Shown here: piece by piece, positions 26,745 to 38,741 of the stretch
Position numbering within the stretch: the first letter of the stretch is position 1
Layout of the letters: the number at the start of each line of letters is the position of its first letter
Source: Defluviicoccus sp.
GTDB taxonomy: Bacteria; Pseudomonadota; Alphaproteobacteria; MPNO01
DNA length: 39,035 bases
Direction: 5' to 3'
Assembly (NCBI GenBank): GCA_022823775.1
Contig: JAJEHI010000042.1
Location: forward strand, 1-39,035
Made by a program: the position numbers and the translations under genes
The notes under the pieces: model-generated
The model's input: the letters and a program-made list of their open reading frames with translations, nothing else
Databases searched by the model: none
Told to the model about the DNA's origin: nothing

Positions 26745-28616
26745 ATGCTGACCCTTGAGAACATCGCCTGCCGCGTCGAGGGGTGCCTCCTTTTCGGGGG
26801 CGTGAACGCGCAGATCGGCGCGCGCCGCAGGCTCGGGCTGGTCGGGCGCAACGGGTGCGGCAAGACGACCCTGCTCCGTCTCGTCGCCGGCCGGCTGGAG
26901 CCCGACGAGGGCCGGATCGTCCGCGCGCGCGGGCTGTCTGTCCGGCTTGTCGATCAGGAGGTGCCGGGAGGTCCCGGAACGCCGCGCGACGCGGTGCTGG
27001 CCGCGGACGGGGAGCGCGCGGCCCTGATCGCCGAAGCGGAAAGCGCGGGGGCCGCGCGCCGGGCCGGGATCGAGGTCCGGCTCGCGGAGATCGGCGCGCA
27101 CGCGGCGCCGGCGCGCGCCGCGCGGCTGCTCGCCGGGCTCGGTGTCGACGAAGCGATGCAGGAAACGCCGCTCTCGAGCCTCTCGGGCGGCTGGCGTATG
27201 CGGGTTGCGCTCGCCGCCGCGCTCTTCGCCGAGCCGGACCTGTTGCTGCTCGACGAGCCGACGAACCATCTCGACCTCGAAGCCGCCATGTGGCTGGAAA
27301 CACATCTCAAGCGCTATCCCCGGGCGCTCGTGGTGGTGAGCCACGACCGGGATCTGCTGGACGCGGTGCCGGACGGCATTCTCCACATGGCGGGCGGCGC
27401 CCTGACCTTCTATCCCGGCAACTACACCCGCTTCGCCAGGACCCACGCCGAGCGCCTCGCGGCCACCAGGGCGCAGCAGGCCCGCATCGACGACAGACGG
27501 CGCCGGCTCCAGGGATTCGTCGACCGCTTCCGCTACAACGCGCGCAAGGCGCGTCAGGCGCAGAGCCGCGTGAAGGCGCTCGAGAAGCTCGCCGATCTGC
27601 CCATCGTCGCGGACGAGCGCACCGCCGAGCTGACGTTTCCCGAGCCCGCCGGGCTCAGGCCGCCCCTCATGACCTTCCAAGACGCGGCCGTCGGTTACGA
27701 GTCCGGCCGTCCCGTGCTGCGCAACCTGAATCTCCGCATCGACCCGGACGAACGGATTGCGCTTCTAGGCGCCAACGGCAACGGCAAGTCCACCTTCGCG
27801 CGGCTCCTCGCCGATCTGCTGCCGCCGGAGCGGGGGACGGTGAGGCGGGCCCGCAACCTTGCGGTCGGCTATTTCGCGCAACACCAGATCGACACGCTGC
27901 GCCCCGACGCCACGGCGTTCGATCATCTCGCGCCCCTCATGCCCGATGCCCTGCCCGAGCGCGTACGCGCCCGGCTCGGCGCCTTCGACTTCGGCGGCGA
28001 GAGGGCGGACGTGCCGGTCGCCGCGCTTTCCGGCGGCGAGAAGGCGCGGCTCAACCTCGCGCTGATCACCAGCCGGTCGCCGCAATTGCTGGTGCTCGAC
28101 GAGCCGACCAACCATCTCGACATCGAGAGCCGTCGCGCGCTGGTCGACGCGCTCCAGGGCTTCGGCGGCGCGGTGGTGCTGATCGCGCACGACATGCACC
28201 TCGTCCAGCTCGTCGCCGACCGGTTGTGGCTCGTCCGGGACGGCACGGTCCGGCCCTATGACGGCGACCTCGACGACTACCGGGCCGAAATCCTCGACGG
28301 CACCGGCGCGGGGCGGGCGGACGGTCCCGGCCGCGCCGTCTCCAGCCGCAAGGAAGCCCGGCGGGCGGCGGCGGCCGACCGGGACCGGCGAAAGCCGCTG
28401 AAGGATGCCGTGGCCGCGGCGGAGAGCCGGATCGCGCGCGCCCAGGAAGCCCAGCGGTCTCTCCACGAAGCGCTCGCCTCGGCGGCGCGGGAGGACGACG
28501 CCGAGAGAATCGCCGCCCTGGGCAGGGAGCTGGCCGACGCCAGACGGGCGGAGGCGGCGGCCGAGGGCGACTGGTTCGCCGCCTCCGAGGCGCTCGAACG
28601 CGCCGGGCCGGGGTAG
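26745..28616 (+). CDS. ABC-F family ATPase
   Basis: Soluble protein (623 aa) with two ABC domains and no membrane segment, as in the ABC-F translation factors (Uup/YheS/EttA group) that act at the ribosomal E site. First domain: Walker A GRNGCGKTT (34-42), signature LSGGWRMR, Walker B LLLLDEPTNHLD. A linker rich in arginine and lysine resembles the P-site-tRNA interaction motif (FRYNARKARQAQSRVKAL). Second domain: GANGNGKST, LSGGEKARLNLAL, LLVLDEPTNHLD. The C-terminal 80 residues are alanine-, arginine- and glutamate-rich and look like a coiled coil. YheS/Uup-like is the best guess; the subgroup is not certain. A GNAT gene follows after 9 bp. Confidence 0.95.
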   Translation: MLTLENIACRVEGCLLFGGVNAQIGARRRLGLVGRNGCGKTTLLRLVAGRLEPDEGRIVRARGLSVRLVDQEVPGGPGTPRDAVLAADGERAALIAEAESAGAARRAGIEVRLAEIGAHAAPARAARLLAGLGVDEAMQETPLSSLSGGWRMRVALAAALFAEPDLLLLDEPTNHLDLEAAMWLETHLKRYPRALVVVSHDRDLLDAVPDGILHMAGGALTFYPGNYTRFARTHAERLAATRAQQARIDDRRRRLQGFVDRFRYNARKARQAQSRVKALEKLADLPIVADERTAELTFPEPAGLRPPLMTFQDAAVGYESGRPVLRNLNLRIDPDERIALLGANGNGKSTFARLLADLLPPERGTVRRARNLAVGYFAQHQIDTLRPDATAFDHLAPLMPDALPERVRARLGAFDFGGERADVPVAALSGGEKARLNLALITSRSPQLLVLDEPTNHLDIESRRALVDALQGFGGAVVLIAHDMHLVQLVADRLWLVRDGTVRPYDGDLDDYRAEILDGTGAGRADGPGRAVSSRKEARRAAAADRDRRKPLKDAVAAAESRIARAQEAQRSLHEALASAAREDDAERIAALGRELADARRAEAAAEGDWFAASEALERAGPG

Positions 28617-28625
28617 GCTGAGCCC

Positions 28626-32752
<4,127 letters not shown>

Positions 32753-32802
32753 GGCCGCCGCCCCCGCGTATTCGTTCTCCCGCGTTTCCGGCGCGTGAAA
32801 GG

Positions 32803-33921
32803 TCAAACGCGCATCGGCATCAGGACGTAGAGCGCGCCGGGGTCCGCGTTGTCGCGGACCAGCGTCGGCGAGGTCCCGTCCGAGAGCATGAACCTGGCGC
32901 CGTCCTCTCCGATGAGCTGGGCGATGTCGAGCAGGTAGCGCGAGTTGAAGCCGATCTCGAGCGGCCCGTCGGCATACTCCACCTCGAGCTGTTCCTCGGC
33001 GCTGCCCGCCTCGGGACTGGACGCCGACAGGACGAGCGACCCGTTGTCGAGGCTGAGCTTGATCGCCCGGGTCTTCTCCGTCGCGATGGTCGAGACCAGG
33101 TCGACCGCCTTGGCGAAGTTCCTCGGGTCGACCTGCAGCGTCTTGTCGTTGGCGAACGGGATGACGCGGTCGTAATCCGGGAACGTGCCGTCGATCAGCT
33201 TCGAGGTGAGGACCGTCGACTCGACCGCGACTCGGATCTTGGTGTCCGACAGCGTGATCGCGACCTCCTCCTCGCCGTCGTCGATGAGCTTGCGGACCTC
33301 GCCGACCGTCTTGCGCGGGACGATCACGCCCGGCATGCCCGCGGCCCCTTCCGGCAGCGCCAGCTCGACCCGCGCGAGGCGGTGGCCGTCGGTGGCGACG
33401 ATGCGGAGCTTCGCCCCGTCCTCGCCCTCCGCCGGATGCATGTAGACGCCGTTGAGGTAATAGCGGGTCTCCTCCGACGACATCGCGAAGCGCGTCCGGT
33501 CGATGATCTCGCGCAGCGCCCTGGCGTCGATGACGAACTCGTGGGGCAGGGAGCCCTCGCTCATCACCGGGAAATCCTCGCTCGGCAGGGTGGCGAGCGA
33601 TATCCGCGACCGGCCGCAGCGCACCATGAGCTGGTTCTGCTCGCCGCCGCTCGCGATCTCCAGCTCGGCGCCCTCGGGCAGCTTGCGGACCACGTCGAAC
33701 AGGGTCTGCGCGGGCACCGTCGTCGCGCCCGGCTGGGCGACCGTGCAGGGCACCCGCTCGACGATGGCGATGTCCATGTCGGTGGCCGTCAGCGACAGCG
33801 TCGCCCCGTCGGCGTTGAGCAGCACGTTCGACAGGATCGGTATCGTCGTGCGCCGTTCGATTACGCCCTGGGCGTGCTGCAGCGACCGCAACAACGCCCC
33901 GCGTTCGATCGTGAGCTTCAT
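32803..33921 (-). CDS. dnaN: DNA polymerase III beta subunit (sliding clamp)
   Basis: Processivity clamp (372 aa, three-domain ring-forming protein). Family hallmarks: MKLTIERGALLRSLQHAQGVIERRTTIPILSN-type start, ATDGHRLA in the middle domain, and the C-terminal LVRDNADPGALYVLMPMRV. ATG 33921 begins MKLTIER, as in most alphaproteobacterial clamps. A promoter-like extended -10 lies about 121 bp upstream, so dnaN-recF-gyrB may be transcribed apart from dnaA. Confidence 0.97.
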   Translation of the reverse strand: MKLTIERGALLRSLQHAQGVIERRTTIPILSNVLLNADGATLSLTATDMDIAIVERVPCTVAQPGATTVPAQTLFDVVRKLPEGAELEIASGGEQNQLMVRCGRSRISLATLPSEDFPVMSEGSLPHEFVIDARALREIIDRTRFAMSSEETRYYLNGVYMHPAEGEDGAKLRIVATDGHRLARVELALPEGAAGMPGVIVPRKTVGEVRKLIDDGEEEVAITLSDTKIRVAVESTVLTSKLIDGTFPDYDRVIPFANDKTLQVDPRNFAKAVDLVSTIATEKTRAIKLSLDNGSLVLSASSPEAGSAEEQLEVEYADGPLEIGFNSRYLLDIAQLIGEDGARFMLSDGTSPTLVRDNADPGALYVLMPMRV

Positions 33922-34041
33922 CGTTCCGGGATCCCCGTCTGAGGAATATTTCCTTCCGGATAAGGCGTGTCGCGCCGAACCGGCGGGTGGCGTCCGGCAC
34001 CCCGATTGCGCCCCGAACGAAGCGCCGCGCGCACCGTCGCC

Positions 34042-34047
34042 ACTATA
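34042..34047 (-). promoter_or_regulatory. candidate extended -10 for dnaN
   Basis: On the minus strand the sequence reads TTGTGCTATAGT, with TATAGT at 34047-34042 and a TGn extension. The -35 region is weak. It lies in the 205-bp dnaA-dnaN gap. Confidence 0.35.
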
Positions 34048-34101
34048 GCACAACCTGTTGCTGCAATGGGAAGAATCAAGCGTTCGGCGCCGCGCGAATC
34101 C

Positions 34102-34126
34102 CCCTCTCCCCCGCCGGGGGAGAGGG
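34102..34126 (-). terminator. long perfect hairpin directly after the dnaA stop
   Basis: Arms CCCTCTCCCCC (34102-34112) and GGGGGAGAGGG (34116-34126) form an 11-bp perfect stem with a 3-nt loop, touching the dnaA stop codon. There is no T-run, so it may stabilise the 3' end or be a repeat-type palindrome rather than a true intrinsic terminator. Confidence 0.5.
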
Positions 34127-35533
34127 CTAGGCTTCCAGCATCCGGCGGAGAAGCTCCACGTCCTCGTCGAAGCTGGGGTCGGCCTGCCGCAGATCCTCGA
34201 CCTTCTGGACGGCGTACATGACGGTCGTGTGGTCCCGTCCGCCGAACTTGCGGCCGATCTCCGGCAGGGACCGCGAGGTGAGATGCTTGGCGAGGTACAT
34301 CGCCACCTGGCGGGGCCGCGCGACCGCGCGCGACCGCCGGGCGGAGTGCATGTCGGCGAAGCGGATGTTGAAATGCTCCGCCACCCGCTTCTGGATCTCC
34401 TCGATCGTCACGCGCCGCTCGTGCGCGCGCAGAAGGTCCTGCAGCACTTCCTGGCAGGTCTCCAGCGTGATGTCGCGTCCCACCAGGGTCGAATGGGCGA
34501 CGATGCGGTTGAGCGCGCCTTCCAGCTCGCGCACCGAGGCGGTGATCTTGTGGGCGAGGAATTCGAGCACCTTGGGCGGGACCGCGACGCCGAGATGTTC
34601 CGCCTTCGATTGCAGGATGCCCACCCTGAGCTCGGTGGTGGTCCCGTGGATGTCGGCCACCAGCCCCCAGCCGAGCCGCGAACGAAGCCGCTCCTCCATG
34701 CCTTCCAGATCGGACGGCGACTTGTCCGCCGACACCACGACCTGCCGGTTGTTGCCGACCAGATCGTTGAAAGTATGGAAGAATTCTTCCTGGGTGTTTT
34801 CCTTGCCGTTGATGAACTGGACATCGTCGATCATCAGCACGTCGACCGACCGGAACTGCTCCTTGAACGCCATCGTGTCCTGGAAACGCAGCGCCCGGAT
34901 GAACTGGTACATGAACTTCTCGGCCGACAGGTACACCACGCGGCGGTTGGAATGCCGCTCGCGGATGTGCCAGCCGATGGCATGCATCAGGTGCGTCTTG
35001 CCGAGCCCGACCCCTCCGTAGAGGAAGAGGGGGTTGTAGGTGGCGGTCGGCGACTCCGCCACCCGGCGGGCCGCCGCGTAGGCGAGCTCGTTGGGCTTGC
35101 CCACGACGAAGTTCCCGAAGACGAAACGCGGATCGAGCGGACCCCCGATATCCCCTCCGTTGCGTTCGGTCGCGGCGCGGCCGGAGGGCGCGGCGGCGGG
35201 CGCCTTGTCGGCGGGTTCGGGCGCCCGCGGCGGCGGTTCGGCGGGCGCCGCGGCCATCCGTTTGCGCTCGCGCTTCGCCGGCTCGGCCTGGATCTCGATG
35301 TCGAGCTTCTCGATCGTGCCGTTCTCGTCGGTCCAGAGCTCGAGGATGCGCCTGGCGAAGTTCTCGTTCACATAGTCGCGCATGAAGCGGGTCGGCGTCG
35401 CGATGCGCACCGCGTTTCCGTCGACGCCGAGCAGGGTCAGCGGCTTGAGCCAGCTGCGGTAGGAGGAATCGCCGACCTCCGCGCGAAGCAATCCCCTTAC
35501 CCGTGCCCATTGCGCAGAAGTCCGCGAGTCCAT
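34127..35533 (-). CDS. dnaA: chromosomal replication initiator DnaA
   Basis: AAA+ initiator (468 aa) that binds DnaA boxes and melts the origin. Domain I: WARVRGLLRAEVGDSSYRSWLKPL (9-32). Domain II: a proline/alanine-rich linker (about 85-130). Domain III: Walker A GGVGLGKTH (173-181) and Walker B VLMIDDVQF. Domain IV: helix-turn-helix with the DnaA-box signature GRKFGGRDHTTVMYAVQKVE. It starts at ATG 35533 after a 541-bp spacer that separates it from rpsT. Three GANTC sites lie across its start, suggesting cell-cycle control by CcrM methylation as known in Caulobacter. Confidence 0.98.
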   Translation of the reverse strand: MDSRTSAQWARVRGLLRAEVGDSSYRSWLKPLTLLGVDGNAVRIATPTRFMRDYVNENFARRILELWTDENGTIEKLDIEIQAEPAKRERKRMAAAPAEPPPRAPEPADKAPAAAPSGRAATERNGGDIGGPLDPRFVFGNFVVGKPNELAYAAARRVAESPTATYNPLFLYGGVGLGKTHLMHAIGWHIRERHSNRRVVYLSAEKFMYQFIRALRFQDTMAFKEQFRSVDVLMIDDVQFINGKENTQEEFFHTFNDLVGNNRQVVVSADKSPSDLEGMEERLRSRLGWGLVADIHGTTTELRVGILQSKAEHLGVAVPPKVLEFLAHKITASVRELEGALNRIVAHSTLVGRDITLETCQEVLQDLLRAHERRVTIEEIQKRVAEHFNIRFADMHSARRSRAVARPRQVAMYLAKHLTSRSLPEIGRKFGGRDHTTVMYAVQKVEDLRQADPSFDEDVELLRRMLEA

Positions 35534-35559
35534 CTTCGTCCCCGCCGGATTCAGGATTC
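35526..35559. promoter_or_regulatory. three GANTC (CcrM-type) sites at the dnaA start
   Basis: GAGTC at 35526-35530, GATTC at 35548-35552 and GATTC at 35555-35559. By chance one would be expected about every 256 bp. In Caulobacter, GANTC methylation in the dnaA leader affects its transcription; the same role here is inferred. Confidence 0.45.
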
Positions 35560-36020
35560 GTTCGAGTGATTTACGAAGAACGCGAGCGCCTTCGCGGGAA
35601 GGTCCGCGCCGTCGACCGGCGGTCTGTCATGCCTGCCCGGAAGTCCCCGCCCGGGCGTCGTTCCGGTGTGCGCCGGGCTCGTTCGAGGCCCGTTTCGTAT
35701 CGGCGTTCCCAACCCGCTCACCTCGGCCCCACAGCCAACCCTTCCTCAATCGAGGAAATAAAACGACATTCGCCGCCAGGTATTAGTCCCGCATTGCGAT
35801 AGTATTGCCTAGAATTCGCAAGTATAGGGAATGTCCTGCCTGATTATTATTGTTCCGCGGACACCCCCACGCCGTCCTGCCTCAAAACAGTAGCTTCCCC
35901 GGACGGGTCGCGCAATGCCGTCTTGGCGGGCAAAACGGATTATTGCGGAAAAAAGTCGCCGCCCGGAGCGTCCGGACGGCGGAAAACGGCGGCCCGGCGC
36001 CGGCCTCTGCCGGCGCGGCC

Positions 36021-36029
36021 TGTGGATAT
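36021..36029 (-). promoter_or_regulatory. near-consensus DnaA box
   Basis: TGTGGATAT on the plus strand is ATATCCACA on the minus strand, one mismatch from TTATCCACA. It lies between two hairpins in the dnaA leader and is a candidate site for DnaA autoregulation. Confidence 0.4.
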
Positions 36030-36048
36030 CGGGGATAGTTCGAAGGGC

Positions 36049-36073
36049 GCCGGTTCCCCGGCGGCGAACCGGC
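36049..36073 (-). terminator. hairpin after the rpsT stop codon
   Basis: Arms GCCGGTTC (36049-36056) and GAACCGGC (36066-36073) form a perfect 8-bp stem one base beyond the rpsT stop. No U-run follows on the minus strand, so termination is likely but not certain. Confidence 0.5.
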
Positions 36074-36074
36074 T

Positions 36075-36338
36075 CTAGCCGAGCGCCTTGACCCGTGCGT
36101 TCAGCCGCGCGACCTTCCGGGCGGCCGTGTTGCGATGTACGACGCCCCGGGCGACGCCTCGCATCAGCTCCGGCTGAGCCGCCTTCAGGGCGGCCGCCGC
36201 CGCTTCCCGGTCGCCGGCGTCGAGCGCGGCCTCGACCTTCTTCACATGGGTCCGGACACGGCCGCGGCGGGCGCCGTTCACGTCGGCGCGGCGGGCGTTG
36301 CGGCGCGTCCGCTTCTTGGCCGATTTGATGTTTGCCAT
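36075..36338 (-). CDS. rpsT: 30S ribosomal protein S20
   Basis: Primary-binding 16S rRNA protein of the small subunit (87 aa), highly basic and helical. It begins [17 protein letters not shown], diagnostic of S20, and ends in [19 protein letters not shown]. It is transcribed alone from a near-consensus promoter and followed by a hairpin. The rpsT-dnaA order is common in alphaproteobacteria. Confidence 0.98.
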   Translation of the reverse strand: MANIKSAKKRTRRNARRADVNGARRGRVRTHVKKVEAALDAGDREAAAAALKAAQPELMRGVARGVVHRNTAARKVARLNARVKALG

Positions 36339-36374
36339 CGGTCGTACCCGTTGCCTGGTTCGATTGGGGAAGCG

Positions 36375-36403
36375 CTTTTAGCCCGCCCGCCCCGCCCCGT
36401 CAA
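36375..36403 (-). promoter_or_regulatory. rpsT promoter
   Basis: On the minus strand: TTGACG (36403-36398), an exactly 17-nt spacer of only G and C, then TAAAAG (36380-36375), 36 bp upstream of the rpsT ATG. Confidence 0.65.
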
Positions 36404-36475
36404 CCGAGCCGGGCGGGCCTCTCCCCGGAGCCCGCGCCCGTTTGCCTTGCCGCGCAACCGAACGATATTAGGCGC

Positions 36476-37024
36476 ATGACGCTGCTGAAGATCGCCCGCA
36501 TGGGCCATCCGGTCCTGCTCCGGGAGGCCGAGCCGGTCGCCGATCCGACCTCGCGCGAGGTCCGCCGGCTGGTCGACGACATGGTGGAGACCATGGAGGA
36601 CGCCAACGGCGTCGGCCTCGCCGCGCCGCAGGTCCATGTGAGCCGCCGGGTGATCGTGTTCAAGGCGCCCGCCGAACGGGCCGGCCCGGACGGGGACGAG
36701 GACGCCGAGACGCCGCTGACCGCCCTGGTCAACCCGGTCTTCGAGCCGGTCGGCGACGAGGTCGAGCTGGGCTGGGAGGGGTGTCTTTCGATCCCCGGCC
36801 TTACCGGCGCCGTGCCGCGCCACGCCCGCATCCGCTATCGCGGCACCGCGCCCGACGGCCGGGCGGTGGAGCGCGAGGCGCGGGGCTTCCATGCCCGCGT
36901 CGTCCAGCACGAGATCGACCATCTCGACGGCATTCTCTACACGATGCGGATGGACGATCTGCGCATGCTGGCCTTCTCCGACGAGATGCGCCATTTCGCC
37001 GAGGCGGCGCGGGCCGGCGGGTGA
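36476..37024 (+). CDS. def: peptide deformylase
   Basis: Metalloenzyme (182 aa) removing the N-terminal formyl group from nascent proteins. All three motifs are present: GVGLAAPQ (motif 1), EGCLS in WEGCLSIPG (motif 2, with the metal cysteine) and QHEIDHLDG (motif 3, HExxH). ATG 36476 gives the usual MTLLKIARMGHPVL-type start; the longer open frame reaches back into the rpsT promoter. Divergent from rpsT; its stop overlaps the coq9 start (GTGA). Confidence 0.97.
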   Translation: MTLLKIARMGHPVLLREAEPVADPTSREVRRLVDDMVETMEDANGVGLAAPQVHVSRRVIVFKAPAERAGPDGDEDAETPLTALVNPVFEPVGDEVELGWEGCLSIPGLTGAVPRHARIRYRGTAPDGRAVEREARGFHARVVQHEIDHLDGILYTMRMDDLRMLAFSDEMRHFAEAARAGG

Positions 37025-37689
37025 GCCGTCCGATGGCCGCCGACAGCGACGACCTCCGCGACCGGCTGGTTCTCGCCGCGGCGCGGCACGCGGCGGCCGA
37101 AGGATGGGTTCCGGCGGCGATCCGGGCCGGCGCGGCGGAAATCGGCATCGACGAGGCCGAGGCGCGGCGGCTGTTGCGCGGCGGTCCGCGCGAGTTGTTC
37201 CGGGCCTTCAGCGACTGGGCGGACGCCCGCATGGCCGAGGCCCATGAAGCCGGCGGCGCCCGCGATCCGCGGCTCAGCGGGCGGGTCGAGAGCGCGGTGC
37301 TGGCGCGGCTCGACGCGCTGGAGCCCTATCGCGAGTCCGTCCGGCGCGGCGTCGCCTTCGCCGGGCTGCCGCAGAACGCGGCGCTCGGACTTGCCTGCCA
37401 CTGCCGCACGGTCGACCGCATCTGGCGCGCCGCGGGGGACCGCTCGCACGATTTCAGCTTCTATACCAAGCGCGCCCTGCTCGCCGGCGTGCTCGCCGCG
37501 ACGGCGCTGGTCTGGCTCGACGACCGCTCCGAAGGCGGCGATGTCACCCGCGCCTTCCTGCGGCGCCGGCTCGCCGACGTGCTGCGGATCCAGAAGCTGC
37601 GCGCCGGCGCGGAGCGGCTGTCGCGGCGGCTCTCCGAACCGCTCCGCCCGCCCGCGGGGCTGAGACGCCGGAGGTCTCCGCTCTTCTGA
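37021..37689 (+). CDS. COQ9-family ubiquinone biosynthesis protein
   Basis: COQ9-family protein (222 aa), a TetR-like helical fold that binds isoprenoid lipid and assists ubiquinone ring hydroxylation. The N-terminal helix (RLVLAAARHAAAEGW) and the C-terminal conserved block with FYTKRALLAGVLAATALVWLDD and AFLRRRLADV are recognisable. GTG 37021 overlaps the def stop (GTGA) and is preferred; ATG 37033 is an alternative. COQ9 is found in alphaproteobacteria and mitochondria, which supports the taxonomic guess. Confidence 0.88.
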   Translation: MSRPMAADSDDLRDRLVLAAARHAAAEGWVPAAIRAGAAEIGIDEAEARRLLRGGPRELFRAFSDWADARMAEAHEAGGARDPRLSGRVESAVLARLDALEPYRESVRRGVAFAGLPQNAALGLACHCRTVDRIWRAAGDRSHDFSFYTKRALLAGVLAATALVWLDDRSEGGDVTRAFLRRRLADVLRIQKLRAGAERLSRRLSEPLRPPAGLRRRRSPLF

Positions 37690-37756
37690 CCCGGACGGCG
37701 TTTCGGTGCACCCTCGCGCGGCAACCCGGAGTAAGGTTGCGGCGGGCGGGGACGAC

Positions 37757-38611
37757 ATGCCGGGGAGCGGTCGGATGGCAAGGCGCGCGAGGGCAGGAAT
37801 TCTTCGGCATGGCGCCGGTCTGGCGCTCGTCCTGGGCGCGCTGGCCGCGTCGGTTCTCCCCGCCGCGTCGCGGGCCGGAGAGCCGGTCGATCTCGAGCTC
37901 GTCATCGCGACCGACGTTTCGCGCAGCATCGATCACGCCGAGGCGCTGCTGCAGCGCGAGGGGGTCGCCAAGGCGTTTCGCAACCCGGCGGTCGTCCGCG
38001 CCATCGGGTCCGGGTTCATCGGCCGGATCGGCGTCGCCTATGTCGATTATTCGAGCCGCGCCTACAACAGGATCGTCATCGACTGGACGATCGTCCACGA
38101 CCGCGAGAGCGCCGAGTCCTTCGCCGCCCGCCTGCTGGAAGCGCCGCTGACCTTCGGCCGACGCACCTCGATCAGCGATGCCATCGAGCTGGCGCGCGAG
38201 ATGATCGAATCCAACGCCCTCGAAGGGACGCGGCGCGTGATCGACGTCTCGGGGGACGGGCCGAACAATCACGGGCGCCTCGTGGACGCGGTCCGCGACG
38301 CGACCGTCGCCCGGCGGATCACCATCAACGGGCTTCCGATCGTCAACGAGCGCGGCGCGTTCAGCCGCAGGTTCTACCTGCCCGATCTCGACAAGTACTA
38401 TCTCGGCTGCGTGATCGGCGGGCCCGGGGCGTTCCTCGTGGTCGCCAACAGCTTCGAGGACTTCGCGCGCGCCATCAGGCGGAAGCTGATCCTCGAGATC
38501 GCGGGCGCGCCGGCCCCCCGCCTCATCCGGGCATCCTCGCCGACCGGCTACGTCTATCCCAGGGGTTGCGACATCGGCGAGCGCATGTGGAACTACTGGA
38601 ACGATCCGTAG
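37757..38611 (+). CDS. secreted DUF1194 (VWA-like) protein
   Basis: Exported protein (284 aa) of the DUF1194 family, related to von Willebrand A domains. The basic start, hydrophobic stretch GAGLALVLGALAASVLP and a probable cleavage near SRAGEP form a signal peptide. The mature part opens VDLELVIATDVSRSID with a DxSxS MIDAS-like motif; a later segment, DVSGDGPNNHGR, fits the VWA pattern. Function is unknown in the family. ATG 37775, preceded by GGGGAG at better spacing, may be the true start instead of ATG 37757; both give the same signal peptide core. Confidence 0.9.
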   Translation: MPGSGRMARRARAGILRHGAGLALVLGALAASVLPAASRAGEPVDLELVIATDVSRSIDHAEALLQREGVAKAFRNPAVVRAIGSGFIGRIGVAYVDYSSRAYNRIVIDWTIVHDRESAESFAARLLEAPLTFGRRTSISDAIELAREMIESNALEGTRRVIDVSGDGPNNHGRLVDAVRDATVARRITINGLPIVNERGAFSRRFYLPDLDKYYLGCVIGGPGAFLVVANSFEDFARAIRRKLILEIAGAPAPRLIRASSPTGYVYPRGCDIGERMWNYWNDP

Positions 38612-38646
38612 GCGGGGCGGCCTCCGCCACCGCCCCCCACGTCGTT

Positions 38647-38670
38647 ATGCCCGGAACAAGTCACGGGCAT
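38647..38670. repeat. REP-like palindrome
   Basis: Arms ATGCCCG (38647-38653) and CGGGCAT (38664-38670) around a 10-nt loop, with flanking GTC/GAC bases. It resembles the extragenic ATGCCCG...CGGGCAT palindromes scattered through many alphaproteobacterial genomes. It may also help terminate the DUF1194 transcript. Confidence 0.5.
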
Positions 38671-38725
38671 GACGGAAAAATGTCGCTGGTATCCCGCCCG
38701 TCGCGTTGTCTGCATAAGCCCCCAA

Positions 38726-38741
38726 TGTTTCACGTGAAACA
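38726..38741. other. parS centromere site (ParB-binding)
   Basis: TGTTTCACGTGAAACA is the exact 16-bp consensus parS palindrome bound by ParB/Spo0J. The symmetry extends to 20 bp (38724-38743). It ends next to the purK stop codon (TAA, 38742-38744), in the gap between purK and DUF1194, about 3.2 kb from the dnaA start. It should anchor ParABS segregation of the origin region. Confidence 0.95.

Larger units (their letters stand above)
35534..36074. other. dnaA-rpsT intergenic region (541 bp), possible regulatory/origin-proximal DNA
   Basis: No convincing gene. The middle (about 35740-35860) is clearly more AT-rich than the window. It contains an inverted repeat TTCCTC-AATC-GAGGAA (35742-35757) and a possible minus-strand -10 TATACT (35826-35821) for dnaA. 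Toward rpsT are a perfect 8-bp hairpin (arms 35997-36004 and 36009-36016, loop CTCT), a near-consensus DnaA box (TGTGGATAT) at 36021-36029 and a hairpin after the rpsT stop. With only one approximate DnaA box, it is not shown to be oriC. Confidence 0.5.

Noticed and set aside
35534..36074. Calling this gap oriC.
   Set aside because: Only one approximate DnaA box is present and no clear box cluster or unwinding element; kept as a regulatory region.
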